A DNA stretch of 50,288 nucleotides from a virus. The notes beneath the pieces are model-generated. The model was given only the letters and a program-made list of their open reading frames with translations. It was not told where the DNA came from and did no database searches. Positions within the stretch are counted from its first letter, which is position 1. Each line of letters begins with the position of its first letter. A program made the position numbers and the translations under genes. Location of the stretch: the IMG/VR virus record IMGVR_UViG_3300025135_000008, positions 1-50,288 of that record. One strand, written 5' to 3'. Positions 14,348-20,423 of the stretch are shown here, piece after piece.

Positions 14348-14887
14348 ATGCATAAATTAATTGGCCTTTATTCTCCAGCTCCACAATCAGGAAAAAGCAC
14401 CGTTGCTGGTGTGCTTGCTTCTAACGGCTATCAAACGGTGCCATTTGCGTTGACATTGAAAGAAATGCTGGTGCCAATGCTTTGCGCGTTGGGTTACCGC
14501 CAAGACGAAGCGTGGAGGCTTGTAACCGTTGAAAAGGAGTACAAGCTGCCTGAGGTCGGCGTGACCGTTCGACACATGATGCAGACCCTGGGGACTGAGT
14601 ATGGCCGCCAATGCATCCACCCAGCGGTATGGCTGACCTGTTGGCGCAAGCGTGCGCAATTGCATGAGATGGTGGTAGCCGACGACTGCAGGTTTAAAAA
14701 CGAAGCTGACCTGATTCGCCAGCTTGGCGGCGAAATCTGGTGCGTGATTAGGCCAGACGCTTGCCTAGAAACAAAGCACGCAAGCGAGGGCGGCTTGGAT
14801 AAATACGAATTTGACAGGTACATCATTAACGATGGACCGCTGAGCCAATTAACGGGTAGAGTACAGGCAGCATTGCAAATTGAGTAA
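14348..14887 (+). CDS. Deoxynucleoside monophosphate kinase
   Basis: The 179-residue protein has a P-loop GLYSPAPQSGKST at residues 6-18 and the family segment VVADDCRFKNEADLIRQLGG in the second half, as in T4 gp1-type dNMP kinases. These enzymes phosphorylate dTMP, dGMP or modified dNMPs to diphosphates. Substrate choice cannot be read from the sequence. Together with ThyX it would feed dTTP synthesis. It overlaps the next frame by eight bases. Confidence 0.85.
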   Translation: MHKLIGLYSPAPQSGKSTVAGVLASNGYQTVPFALTLKEMLVPMLCALGYRQDEAWRLVTVEKEYKLPEVGVTVRHMMQTLGTEYGRQCIHPAVWLTCWRKRAQLHEMVVADDCRFKNEADLIRQLGGEIWCVIRPDACLETKHASEGGLDKYEFDRYIINDGPLSQLTGRVQAALQIE

Positions 14888-15191
14888 GTTGAGCTTGCGG
14901 TATCACGCTGGTCGAATGGTACTCTATGAAGTACCAAACGGCTGGCGTGTGCGCATTAAAACGCGAACAGGCAAGCTGGACTTACCGCTTGGCGGAGCGA
15001 CGCTTGAGCTTTGCGTAATCGAGGCGGAGCAATTGTACGCAGACGCCAGGGGAATTACAAACACAAAGCCAATGTGTCAGCAATGTACGCATTGGCAATT
15101 TGTAAAAGCAGAATGCGGGATTGGGTTTCCAGAGGGGCGATCAAGCGGCGGAAAATTTGCCAAGTTGTGCTCAGCGTACTGGCCTGACTAA
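14880..15191 (+). CDS. Small cysteine-module protein (about 103 aa)
   Basis: From TTG at 14880 the product begins MSKLSLRYHAGRMVLYEVPN; an ATG further in (MVLYEVPNGW) is an alternative start. The C-terminal half holds CQQCTHW, then CGIGFPEG and CSAYW, a four-cysteine module with a tryptophan. This resembles the end of the zinc-ribbon protein at 9758-10207. The module probably binds zinc. It is the last plus-strand gene and its TAA overlaps the minus-strand HNH gene end by four bases. Confidence 0.6.
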   Translation: MSKLSLRYHAGRMVLYEVPNGWRVRIKTRTGKLDLPLGGATLELCVIEAEQLYADARGITNTKPMCQQCTHWQFVKAECGIGFPEGRSSGGKFAKLCSAYWPD

Positions 15192-15823
15192 TCTGGCGGT
15201 TCGATGCCAGTCCAAACTTCAATTAAGTCTTCGCGATCTTGCGTCCAAAACGCTTGATTTCTAAGCCATTCGTAGACCGATTGACTGGATTTTGATCCAT
15301 TGCAACTGCGGCAGCATGCGACTAAATTTTGCTTGATTGTAAGGCCACCTTTTACGCGGGGCACTACATGATCAAGCGTGTCAGCGGGATCGCCGCAGTA
15401 TGCGCAATGGTGGTCCCATGCTTCAAAAATTTGCTTGCGAAAACGATGCTTGGTTACTTTTTTAGGAACCAGTTCTGCGCCATGAATTGAATGGTTGATG
15501 TACCCGCCCTCCAGTTCGTGACATTGGATTGAAAAGTCAACAATTTCTTCGGTAAGCTCTTCGATTCTTGAGGCAACATTATCAACAAGCTCGTCAGGGT
15601 CTTGGTTGCCGTCAGAACTTGTCAAGAACATAATTTTTGCAATGTTAAGCCACCGTTTTTTAACAACAAAGCAGGGTTCTTTGTTTTTTGAAAACATCAA
15701 ACCAATAGGGCAGTCACCAGGATTGCAAATCCATGCGCCTTCTTCTGAGCGATGTAGCTTGCTTGTTGGAAGCGTGGCTCTGCAGCTTTTGTGCCGTCTG
15801 CATTGCCGAAGTTGATCGTCCAA
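15188..15823 (-). CDS. HNH endonuclease
   Basis: The 211-residue protein carries a C-terminal HNH_5-type core: CAYCG at 140-144, DH at 151-152, N166, then CCRSCNGSK at about 170-178, with two zinc CxxC pairs. The N-terminal half is cysteine-rich (CRATLPTSKL ... CNPGDCP near 33-38) and may be a second zinc or DNA-binding part. HNH proteins in phages act as homing nucleases or packaging cofactors; this one is far from the terminase, so a free-standing homing role is more likely. It is the first minus-strand gene past the early/late convergence. Confidence 0.82.
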   Translation of the reverse strand: MDDQLRQCRRHKSCRATLPTSKLHRSEEGAWICNPGDCPIGLMFSKNKEPCFVVKKRWLNIAKIMFLTSSDGNQDPDELVDNVASRIEELTEEIVDFSIQCHELEGGYINHSIHGAELVPKKVTKHRFRKQIFEAWDHHCAYCGDPADTLDHVVPRVKGGLTIKQNLVACCRSCNGSKSSQSVYEWLRNQAFWTQDREDLIEVWTGIEPPD

Positions 15824-15856
15824 CGTGGACAGGCGGCTTGCGACATTGTAGCGATC

Positions 15857-16372
15857 TTAACCCTTGGAGGCTTTAACCCCTTGGTCATTGTTATAGCGAC
15901 CAGTTACTTGATATGTCTTATTTGGAATAGAGGCCATTTCCATAAAAACAAATTGCCCAATTTTTAGGCCGGGGTAAAGCGGCAAATTATGGTATCGACG
16001 GCTGTTGTGCAATTCCAATGTCAGCGAGCTTCCGGTCCAACCTGGGTCCGCAAAGCCAGCTAAAAGATTTTCGTAACCCTCGCGTGCGCGACTGCTTTTA
16101 AGTACAAATTGGGCGCAAATGTTGTCTGGAATGCTAAACATTTCCTTGGTTTGCGCAAGGACAAATTCAGACGGCGCCAACCAGTAAGGAGCTTCTTTTG
16201 TGCAATGCGCAATTGATTGAATTTGCAGTTCTGGCGTATGCTCAGTTTCAACCATAATTTGATCACCTAACAGCAAATCAAGCGAAGCCGGGTTAAGCAA
16301 GTTTTCGTTATATGGCGTTACCATGTTTGCGGTAAGGCACAAATGACGAATTTGATGATCAGCTAAAATCAA
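15857..16372 (-). CDS. dcd: dCTP deaminase (Dcd/dUTPase family)
   Basis: The 171-residue protein begins MILADHQIRH with a TTG start, matching the family N-terminus. The core SSRAREGYENLLAGFADPGW (about 93-112) and LTLELHN (E120 as the likely catalytic Glu) are the Dcd trimer active-site segments. The C-terminus NNDQGVKASKG fits the family tail. The enzyme deaminates dCTP to dUTP; some members also cleave dUTP to dUMP. No separate dUTPase gene is seen, so a bifunctional enzyme would best connect to ThyX. It lies on the opposite strand from thyX. Confidence 0.88.
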   Translation of the reverse strand: MILADHQIRHLCLTANMVTPYNENLLNPASLDLLLGDQIMVETEHTPELQIQSIAHCTKEAPYWLAPSEFVLAQTKEMFSIPDNICAQFVLKSSRAREGYENLLAGFADPGWTGSSLTLELHNSRRYHNLPLYPGLKIGQFVFMEMASIPNKTYQVTGRYNNDQGVKASKG

Positions 16373-16430
16373 AATTTAGGCGAAACGCGCTCGCATATTG
16401 TACCGCCTATTTGCCGGAATTGCGCAGTTC

Positions 16431-17519
16431 TTAATAATCCCAGCGGACGCGAGGGCGGCCAGCGCGAATGCCAAGATGCACGAAGCCCTTTGGCGCACCG
16501 TAGCCAACGCTAAAAGGCCATTCACGGTCGCACCAGTCTTGCACCTCTTTGATACTGGTGTCTTTGATGTAAAAATCAACAGCACCTACGCTGGGTGCGT
16601 TGTACAGGTGCTCGCTACCGCTTGCGCCGCCCACTGAGCGATTGATCGATGCGGGCCTGTAACCGCTTGTAATAACTACGGGCTTGTGACCAAAGCGAAC
16701 TCGCGCACGCTCAAGGAACGCAGCCAATTCAGCAGCAGTGTTGACTTGATACTGATGATGAAAGCGACGAGCTTCTTGATTTAGCGCAAACTCACCAATG
16801 GTAATGTGGGGCGTAATGCGCGAAGTAAATGGCGCGTTAGGGTTCAGTTTGGCGACATCTTGCTGCACCGTTGGCAGCCCCTTGGCCCACAAATTGCCTT
16901 CAGCCTCTCTGCGCCTACGAAGGCCCTCTTCAAAGCTGCTGCCGGGATTGCGGTACAGCATCATCGCTTCCGGCACACGGCGCCAGTCTTTATCGCGCAG
17001 CCGTGCGGTGATCGTCTCGAAGCCTTTGGCACCGTAGAAGCCAGCGCCAAGGTTATAGGCGAACGACACCAGCGCCGACCGTTGGTTGTCGCTCATCTCA
17101 CGCCAATGCGGCACATCCTGCGCCAGCTTGACGGCGATGCGATCTACCTCCTGGCGTAGCATCATATCCGCTTCAACCCGGTTGATTTTGTTACCTTGCT
17201 TAACGGGCCTGCCATCGGCATAGCGAGTGTTGCCCCAGCCAATCGTCCACACGCCAGCAGGGCATTTGTAAGCGTCAAGATGACAGCCTTCAAATTGCTG
17301 AATCAGCTTGATTGCTTCGCCCAGGTCCTGCTGCTTACCGTCTTGGCTCCAAGTTTGAAACCATGGCCGGTCACGACGCATTGCAGCGGTATAGCCATTG
17401 GCAGCAAGGTCATATTCCAGCAATTGGATGCTGGCAGCTTGATGCGGAAGACCCTTGTAATAGCGAAACAAGGCTTCAAGGGTAATTGGTGCGGTGTTAG
17501 TCACGACGCCACGGCGCAT
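16431..17519 (-). CDS. Two-domain endolysin (GH24 lysozyme plus M15-like peptidase)
   Basis: The 362-residue protein has a GH24 lysozyme domain from about residue 66, with E77, C86 and T92 in the E-x8-(D/C)-x5-T arrangement and WTIGWGNT after it. The C-terminal domain (about 245-362) resembles D-Ala-D-Ala carboxypeptidase type M15_3: SGYRPASINRS, then SEH (H304), VDF (D315) and FVHLG (H348) as zinc ligands. Both glycan and peptide bonds of peptidoglycan could be cut. The N-terminal 60 residues resemble neither domain; no signal peptide is clear. Its start lies within the end of a preceding 80-residue gene, in the lysis cassette. Confidence 0.87.
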   Translation of the reverse strand: MRRGVVTNTAPITLEALFRYYKGLPHQAASIQLLEYDLAANGYTAAMRRDRPWFQTWSQDGKQQDLGEAIKLIQQFEGCHLDAYKCPAGVWTIGWGNTRYADGRPVKQGNKINRVEADMMLRQEVDRIAVKLAQDVPHWREMSDNQRSALVSFAYNLGAGFYGAKGFETITARLRDKDWRRVPEAMMLYRNPGSSFEEGLRRRREAEGNLWAKGLPTVQQDVAKLNPNAPFTSRITPHITIGEFALNQEARRFHHQYQVNTAAELAAFLERARVRFGHKPVVITSGYRPASINRSVGGASGSEHLYNAPSVGAVDFYIKDTSIKEVQDWCDREWPFSVGYGAPKGFVHLGIRAGRPRVRWDY

Positions 17520-17739
17520 GGATGGATATTGGACCGCCTAGCAGCTGGCTGTCTCCGGTTTGTAGCTCTGTGTCGATGGCGTGCTCAACCACCACTGGCG
17601 GCGGCGCATCAGGCGGCTGCGCTGCGTGCCAGTCAGCTTCAGCACGGTCCAGCTTGGCCGGTAGCGTTAGTTCAAACCACCACTGACGGATGGCTTGCTC
17701 TAGGCGACGTTGCCAACCTGGCTTGCCGAAGCTGATCAG
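17497..17739 (-). CDS. Small lysis-cassette protein, apparent CTG start
   Basis: An 80-residue frame reads ISFGKPGWQRRLEQAIRQWW after the first residue, is proline-rich in the middle (PPDAPPPVVVEHA) and ends SIHAPWRRD. No ATG, GTG or TTG opens it before codon 49. The only position fitting the coupled layout is CTG at 17737-17739, whose CTGA overlaps the TGA of the preceding gene exactly as ATGA overlaps do elsewhere. Its end overlaps the endolysin start by 23 bases. The coding character and position between a membrane protein and endolysin argue that it is real. Function is unknown; a sequencing error at the start is the main alternative. Confidence 0.55.
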   Translation of the reverse strand: MISFGKPGWQRRLEQAIRQWWFELTLPAKLDRAEADWHAAQPPDAPPPVVVEHAIDTELQTGDSQLLGGPISIHAPWRRD

Positions 17740-17876
17740 CGCTTTTTTGTTTTAATCGCATTCAAGGCGTGCAGGACAATTTGAATAATGCTGTTGTCTC
17801 TCAGTGGTGACATGCCGATCAGCTCGGAAGCTGCTGCAATGATGATCCAAAAAGCAGGGTGGTGAAGGAAGTCCAT
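17736..17876 (-). CDS. 46-residue membrane-associated lysis-cassette protein
   Basis: The product starts MDFLHHPAFWIIIAAASELI and ends NAIKTKKR. A short hydrophobic helix (FWIIIAAASELIGM) is followed by a second amphipathic helix and a basic tail. The ATG overlaps the stop of the upstream gene (TGATG) and its own TGA overlaps the next start. It sits two genes upstream of the endolysin and could be a holin or holin partner. The sequence is too short for a firm family call. Confidence 0.65.
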   Translation of the reverse strand: MDFLHHPAFWIIIAAASELIGMSPLRDNSIIQIVLHALNAIKTKKR

Positions 17877-18127
17877 CAGCGAGGTAGTGGGCGTGCCTCC
17901 AGTTTAGTCACACGTTGCTCAACGCCATTAAGCCTTGCGTAGGTTTCTTTGCGGTCGTCTTTGATGTCGGCGTGCATGACCTCTAGCTGAACGGCAATGT
18001 GTTCTACGGCAGAAGTAAGGCGGATGACAGCATCGCGAGCTTCATCGCTGCGGCGACTAAAGCCCATGGCTCCCATCGCGGCAACTGAAATGCTGGCGCC
18101 AGCAACGGCTGCTAAAACTTCAACCAT
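17876..18127 (-). CDS. Putative holin-like protein (TM plus coiled coil)
   Basis: The 83-residue protein begins with a hydrophobic helix (VLAAVAGASISVAAMGAMGF) followed by a long charged helix with heptad-like spacing (ADIKDDRKETYARLNGVEQR). One membrane span followed by a coiled coil is seen in several phage holin or spanin-related proteins. Gene order (this gene, two small genes, endolysin) supports a lysis role. The sequence alone cannot tell a holin from an XhlA-like or spanin-like protein. It overlaps the following gene by one base. Confidence 0.6.
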   Translation of the reverse strand: MVEVLAAVAGASISVAAMGAMGFSRRSDEARDAVIRLTSAVEHIAVQLEVMHADIKDDRKETYARLNGVEQRVTKLEARPLPR

Positions 18128-18151
18128 GATGCAACAAGCTGCCTTAGTAGT

Positions 18152-18286
18152 TTAGCGGCCCTGCCCTCTACGAAGCTTGCGTGTGCCGCGTGGTTTGCTG
18201 CGTTTGCTGTTGCCTTGACGGGTAAGTTTTGGTTTAGCGGGCTGATGCTGAATAGCGCCAGTGCCAGTTTTGCTGCGAACGGCCAT
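18152..18286 (-). CDS. 44-residue highly basic protein
   Basis: The product starts MAVRSKTGTGAIQHQPAKPK and is rich in Arg and Lys to the end (LRRGQGR). Such small basic proteins are recalled from Synechococcus phage genomes, where their function is unknown. It probably binds nucleic acid. It is too short for the usual cut-offs, but start, stop and spacing fit the row of small minus-strand genes. Confidence 0.6.
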   Translation of the reverse strand: MAVRSKTGTGAIQHQPAKPKLTRQGNSKRSKPRGTRKLRRGQGR

Positions 18287-18335
18287 TTTACCGCTTAATT
18301 TACCGTTGTATTGTAACAGGTTTTAGAGGTGGTCT

Positions 18336-18560
18336 CTAGTGGGTGGAGTTGTTGTCCAGCTCGGCGGCGATGGCGAGGAGTTGAGAGCGAGACGCAATGA
18401 TTCCGCCTATCTGATGGCTTTGTTTTGGGTCGTGATGCAACTGCGTAGCAGCAGCCCGCAGGGCGGCGGCGAGGGAGTCGCCATAGTCAACAAACACACC
18501 GGGCTCTTCACTGTTGAAGGCTTCCCAGACGGCAAGCGCGGCGGGGGAGAGGTCAGTCAT
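18336..18560 (-). CDS. Small MTD-type protein (74 aa)
   Basis: The product begins MTDLSPAALAVWEAFNSEEP and continues as two helices (SLAAALRAAATQLHH; SRSQLLAIAAELDNN). The MTDLSPAA opening with an AALRAAA helix is recalled as typical of many short genes in Synechococcus/Cyanobium and their phages. A GGAGG Shine-Dalgarno lies about nine bases before the ATG. It overlaps the end of the next gene of the same set by eight bases. Function unknown. Confidence 0.7.
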   Translation of the reverse strand: MTDLSPAALAVWEAFNSEEPGVFVDYGDSLAAALRAAATQLHHDPKQSHQIGGIIASRSQLLAIAAELDNNSTH

Positions 18561-18855
18561 CAGGCAGGGCCTCCAGGGCGCGGCGGATGATGCCGTCAGG
18601 GTCGATGTAGTCGTTGCACCGCTCCAGCGCCTGCTCCTTCAAGCTCGGCGGCTTGGGGCGGCGGGCGGTGCGAAGAGCGTGAGCCCACCGTGGGTTCTGG
18701 TTTTCAATTAACCAGCTCACACACGCCTCCAGCTCCATGTCGGCGCCTGCTTGGTAAGCCTGAATCAACATGACATCGTAGTTCTCGCCTTCGTCAAAGT
18801 GCTGGTCTTCCCAGTGCTTAAGCAGCTCCGGTGGTGGGGTGATGGGGTCAGTCAT
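18553..18855 (-). CDS. Small MTD-type protein (100 aa)
   Basis: The start at 18855 gives MTDPITPPPELLKHWEDQHF, placed after an AGGAGG site and overlapping the previous gene stop as ATGA; an in-frame ATG at 18882 has no such support. Helices AYQAGADMELEACVSWLIEN and LKEQALERCNDYI follow. This MTDPITPPPEL opening defines the repeated family in this row. No catalytic motif is seen. The protein is helical and acidic. Confidence 0.72.
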   Translation of the reverse strand: MTDPITPPPELLKHWEDQHFDEGENYDVMLIQAYQAGADMELEACVSWLIENQNPRWAHALRTARRPKPPSLKEQALERCNDYIDPDGIIRRALEALPDD

Positions 18856-19295
18856 TGCCCGGCCTCCTGCTCTCGCAACCATGCCGCTACGACGTAAATC
18901 ACAGCACGGGCTTCAGGCATCCATTCATCTACTGGTACGTTTGGATCGCTGTCAGTTACGCCATGCAGCGTTATTGCCACACGTTGCACCAGCTCTAACG
19001 GCGGAGTAATGAGGTCAGTCATGGCACGGGTGTTGGCTTCTGGCGGGTCCATTGCCTCCAAGCAATGCTGCTGGGGCTCGTTGTCGTCCCTGACCAGCTC
19101 GTACTCCAAGTGTCCGACTTGCAGGGTTAGCCGGTGGTGTCGATATTGCAGGTCGGAGAGCTGCATCAACTGCACCTCGCAGTGTTTCTCCAGCGTCTCA
19201 ACCCTGGCACGGAGTTCAAGGATGCAAGCGCGGGTGCCAGATGCAAACGCCCCAGCGTCTGCCCACTGTTCAAGAGTGGCTTTCTCGTCAGTCAT
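18852..19295 (-). CDS. Fusion of two MTD-type proteins (147 aa)
   Basis: The frame starts at 19295 (MTDEKATLEQWADAGAFASG) and carries a coiled-coil stretch ARVETLEKHCEVQLMQLSDL. After about 90 residues a second family start appears in frame: AMTDLITPPLELVQRVAI, with a C-terminal VIYVVAAWLREQEAG typical of the set. So one reading frame holds two units that are separate genes elsewhere in the row. A one-base change at an ancestral ATGA overlap would explain the fusion. The internal ATG (19022) could still start a separate product, but no good Shine-Dalgarno precedes it. Confidence 0.7.
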   Translation of the reverse strand: MTDEKATLEQWADAGAFASGTRACILELRARVETLEKHCEVQLMQLSDLQYRHHRLTLQVGHLEYELVRDDNEPQQHCLEAMDPPEANTRAMTDLITPPLELVQRVAITLHGVTDSDPNVPVDEWMPEARAVIYVVAAWLREQEAGQ

Positions 19296-19482
19296 GGACG
19301 GTGGCCTCATAGCCTTCAGCCATTAGCGATGCTGACAGTGCCATGGCTAGTTGTTTGGTGTAGCGCTTTGTGCCGCCAGCGACCATATCAGTCACGGTCC
19401 AGCGCTTTTGATTTGTCCAGATGACAATCTTGTCGCCATCTTTCTCAAAGAAAACGGCACGGGGGTTGGTTGATTCGGTCAT
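19288..19482 (-). CDS. Small MTE-type protein (64 aa)
   Basis: The product begins MTESTNPRAVFFEKDGDKIV and is strand-rich at first (IVIWTNQKRWTV), then helical (KQLAMALSASLMAEGYEA). A GGAGGA site lies eight bases before the ATG. It overlaps the following gene by eight bases. The fold suggests a small mixed alpha-beta protein. No family is assigned. Confidence 0.68.
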   Translation of the reverse strand: MTESTNPRAVFFEKDGDKIVIWTNQKRWTVTDMVAGGTKRYTKQLAMALSASLMAEGYEATVHD

Positions 19483-19486
19483 GGGA

Positions 19487-19687
19487 TTAGTCCTCCTGAC
19501 TTGTGGGGTTGACCTCTTCGCGCAGCCACAGCGAACAGCCGTGCTGGCCTTTGGTATCGAGCCACGCCGCTACCTCACGGATGGCATCACGGGCAGCGTC
19601 TTGATGCAGCCACTGGTCTGGGCAGATGCTGCGATCAATCGCGCAGCTCACCCGCTCCAGCAATGGCCTAGGGTAATCTTCAGTCAT
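19487..19687 (-). CDS. Small MTE-type protein (66 aa)
   Basis: The ATG at 19687 (MTEDYPRPLLERVSCAIDRS) has a GGAGG site about seven bases upstream. The longer frame from 19795 is rejected because its extra residues are cysteine- and arginine-rich without family likeness. The C-terminal AIREVAAWLDTKG and CSLWLREEV recall the AAWLREQ ending of the fused gene, so this is probably a family member. It is the first gene of the row after a 215-base gap. Confidence 0.68.
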   Translation of the reverse strand: MTEDYPRPLLERVSCAIDRSICPDQWLHQDAARDAIREVAAWLDTKGQHGCSLWLREEVNPTSQED

Positions 19688-19844
19688 CGGTGCGCCTCCT
19701 GTGGCGTAGCGGTCACGGGCCAGGCAGGTCGCACTGCGCTGGTCCACCACAATGGTACAGCAGCCGCGCCAGCTCAGGCAATACCTGCTAGCCAACTCCT
19801 AATCTGCGCCAAATTGGGAGTTGAACCTTTAATAAGCGGTGGAC

Positions 19845-19864
19845 TACTTAAAAGTTTTTAAGTA
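19845..19864. promoter_or_regulatory. Near-perfect 20-bp palindrome
   Basis: TACTTAAAAGTTTTTAAGTA is two nine-base arms around a GT centre. It lies in the 215-base gap (19688-19902) between the fibre-associated genes and the MTD row. The AT-rich stem is too weak for a terminator, so an operator or promoter element is likelier. The rest of the gap shows no gene, only a loose CAACTCC/GGAGTTG pair at about 19794-19822. Confidence 0.35.
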
Positions 19865-19902
19865 ACCCGCCCAGCCCAGTTGCCGCAGTCGAAGTGAGTA
19901 GG

Positions 19903-20103
19903 TTACTGGGCTTCTAGCGTTCTGATTTCATCGCGCCATTCTTGCCGTTGTATAATCATTTGGGGCTTTTCTTTGTCGTAGTCTTTCAGCGCGACGTAAT
20001 CAGTGTCAGACAGGAGTTGCTTGAGTTCGGCAATGCGTTGCTCGCGTTTCTGTTGTGCTTTTTCTTGAGCAAGTTGCTGAGCGGTTTTGATAGTTTTAAA
20101 CAT
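19903..20103 (-). CDS. Tail-fibre-associated small protein
   Basis: The 66-residue product begins MFKTIKTAQQLAQEKAQQKR and ends QRQEWRDEIRTLEAQ. The DTDYVALKDYD segment followed by RQEWRDEIR resembles the C-terminal part of phage tail fibre assembly or chaperone proteins (DTDWTQLxD ... WxxYRQALRDL). It is the last gene of the fibre module, next to a 104-residue protein. Assembly-chaperone function is inferred. Confidence 0.55.
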   Translation of the reverse strand: MFKTIKTAQQLAQEKAQQKREQRIAELKQLLSDTDYVALKDYDKEKPQMIIQRQEWRDEIRTLEAQ

Positions 20104-20105
20104 AA

Positions 20106-20420
20106 TCAGGGCTCCTCCTCGTGGGATTCTGGTTTCCAGGTGATGGGACAGGGGACATCCCCAGACTCTATTTCAAAGGTGTAGTCTGACCAGTCGGTGG
20201 ATTGATTGGGCTCCGCCAGGGCTGAGTCGTAGTGATACTGGATGGTGGCCTGCTCGCGGGTGACAAAACCGACAAAAGGAGAGTCGTCATCGGGCTCGGC
20301 TTGCCCGCCTTCGGGGATAACCGATAGGTCGATGGGAGTGCCGTCGATGGTCAGCACCAAGCCGTCAATCGAGACGCTAGTGGTGTGGTCTGATGCGATG
20401 GGCGAAAGAATGAGTTTCAT
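20106..20420 (-). CDS. Fibre-module hypothetical protein (104 aa)
   Basis: The product begins MKLILSPIASDHTTSVSIDG. The opening MKLILSPxxSD...xVxGxxLTxxG and an acidic middle are recalled from a family found beside tail fibre genes in many prophages. Its ATG follows the fibre gene stop by three bases. No enzymatic motif is visible. A role in fibre attachment or assembly is a guess from position. Confidence 0.6.
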   Translation of the reverse strand: MKLILSPIASDHTTSVSIDGLVLTIDGTPIDLSVIPEGGQAEPDDDSPFVGFVTREQATIQYHYDSALAEPNQSTDWSDYTFEIESGDVPCPITWKPESHEEEP

Positions 20421-20423
20421 GGG

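Noticed and set aside
19421-19861. Plus-strand 146-codon frame
   Set aside because: Opposite to two minus-strand genes with good Shine-Dalgarno sites; no family likeness.
19790-19870. tRNA-like GTTCAACTCC on the minus strand
   Set aside because: The T-arm-like string has no matching acceptor or anticodon arms; no tRNA can be folded by eye.
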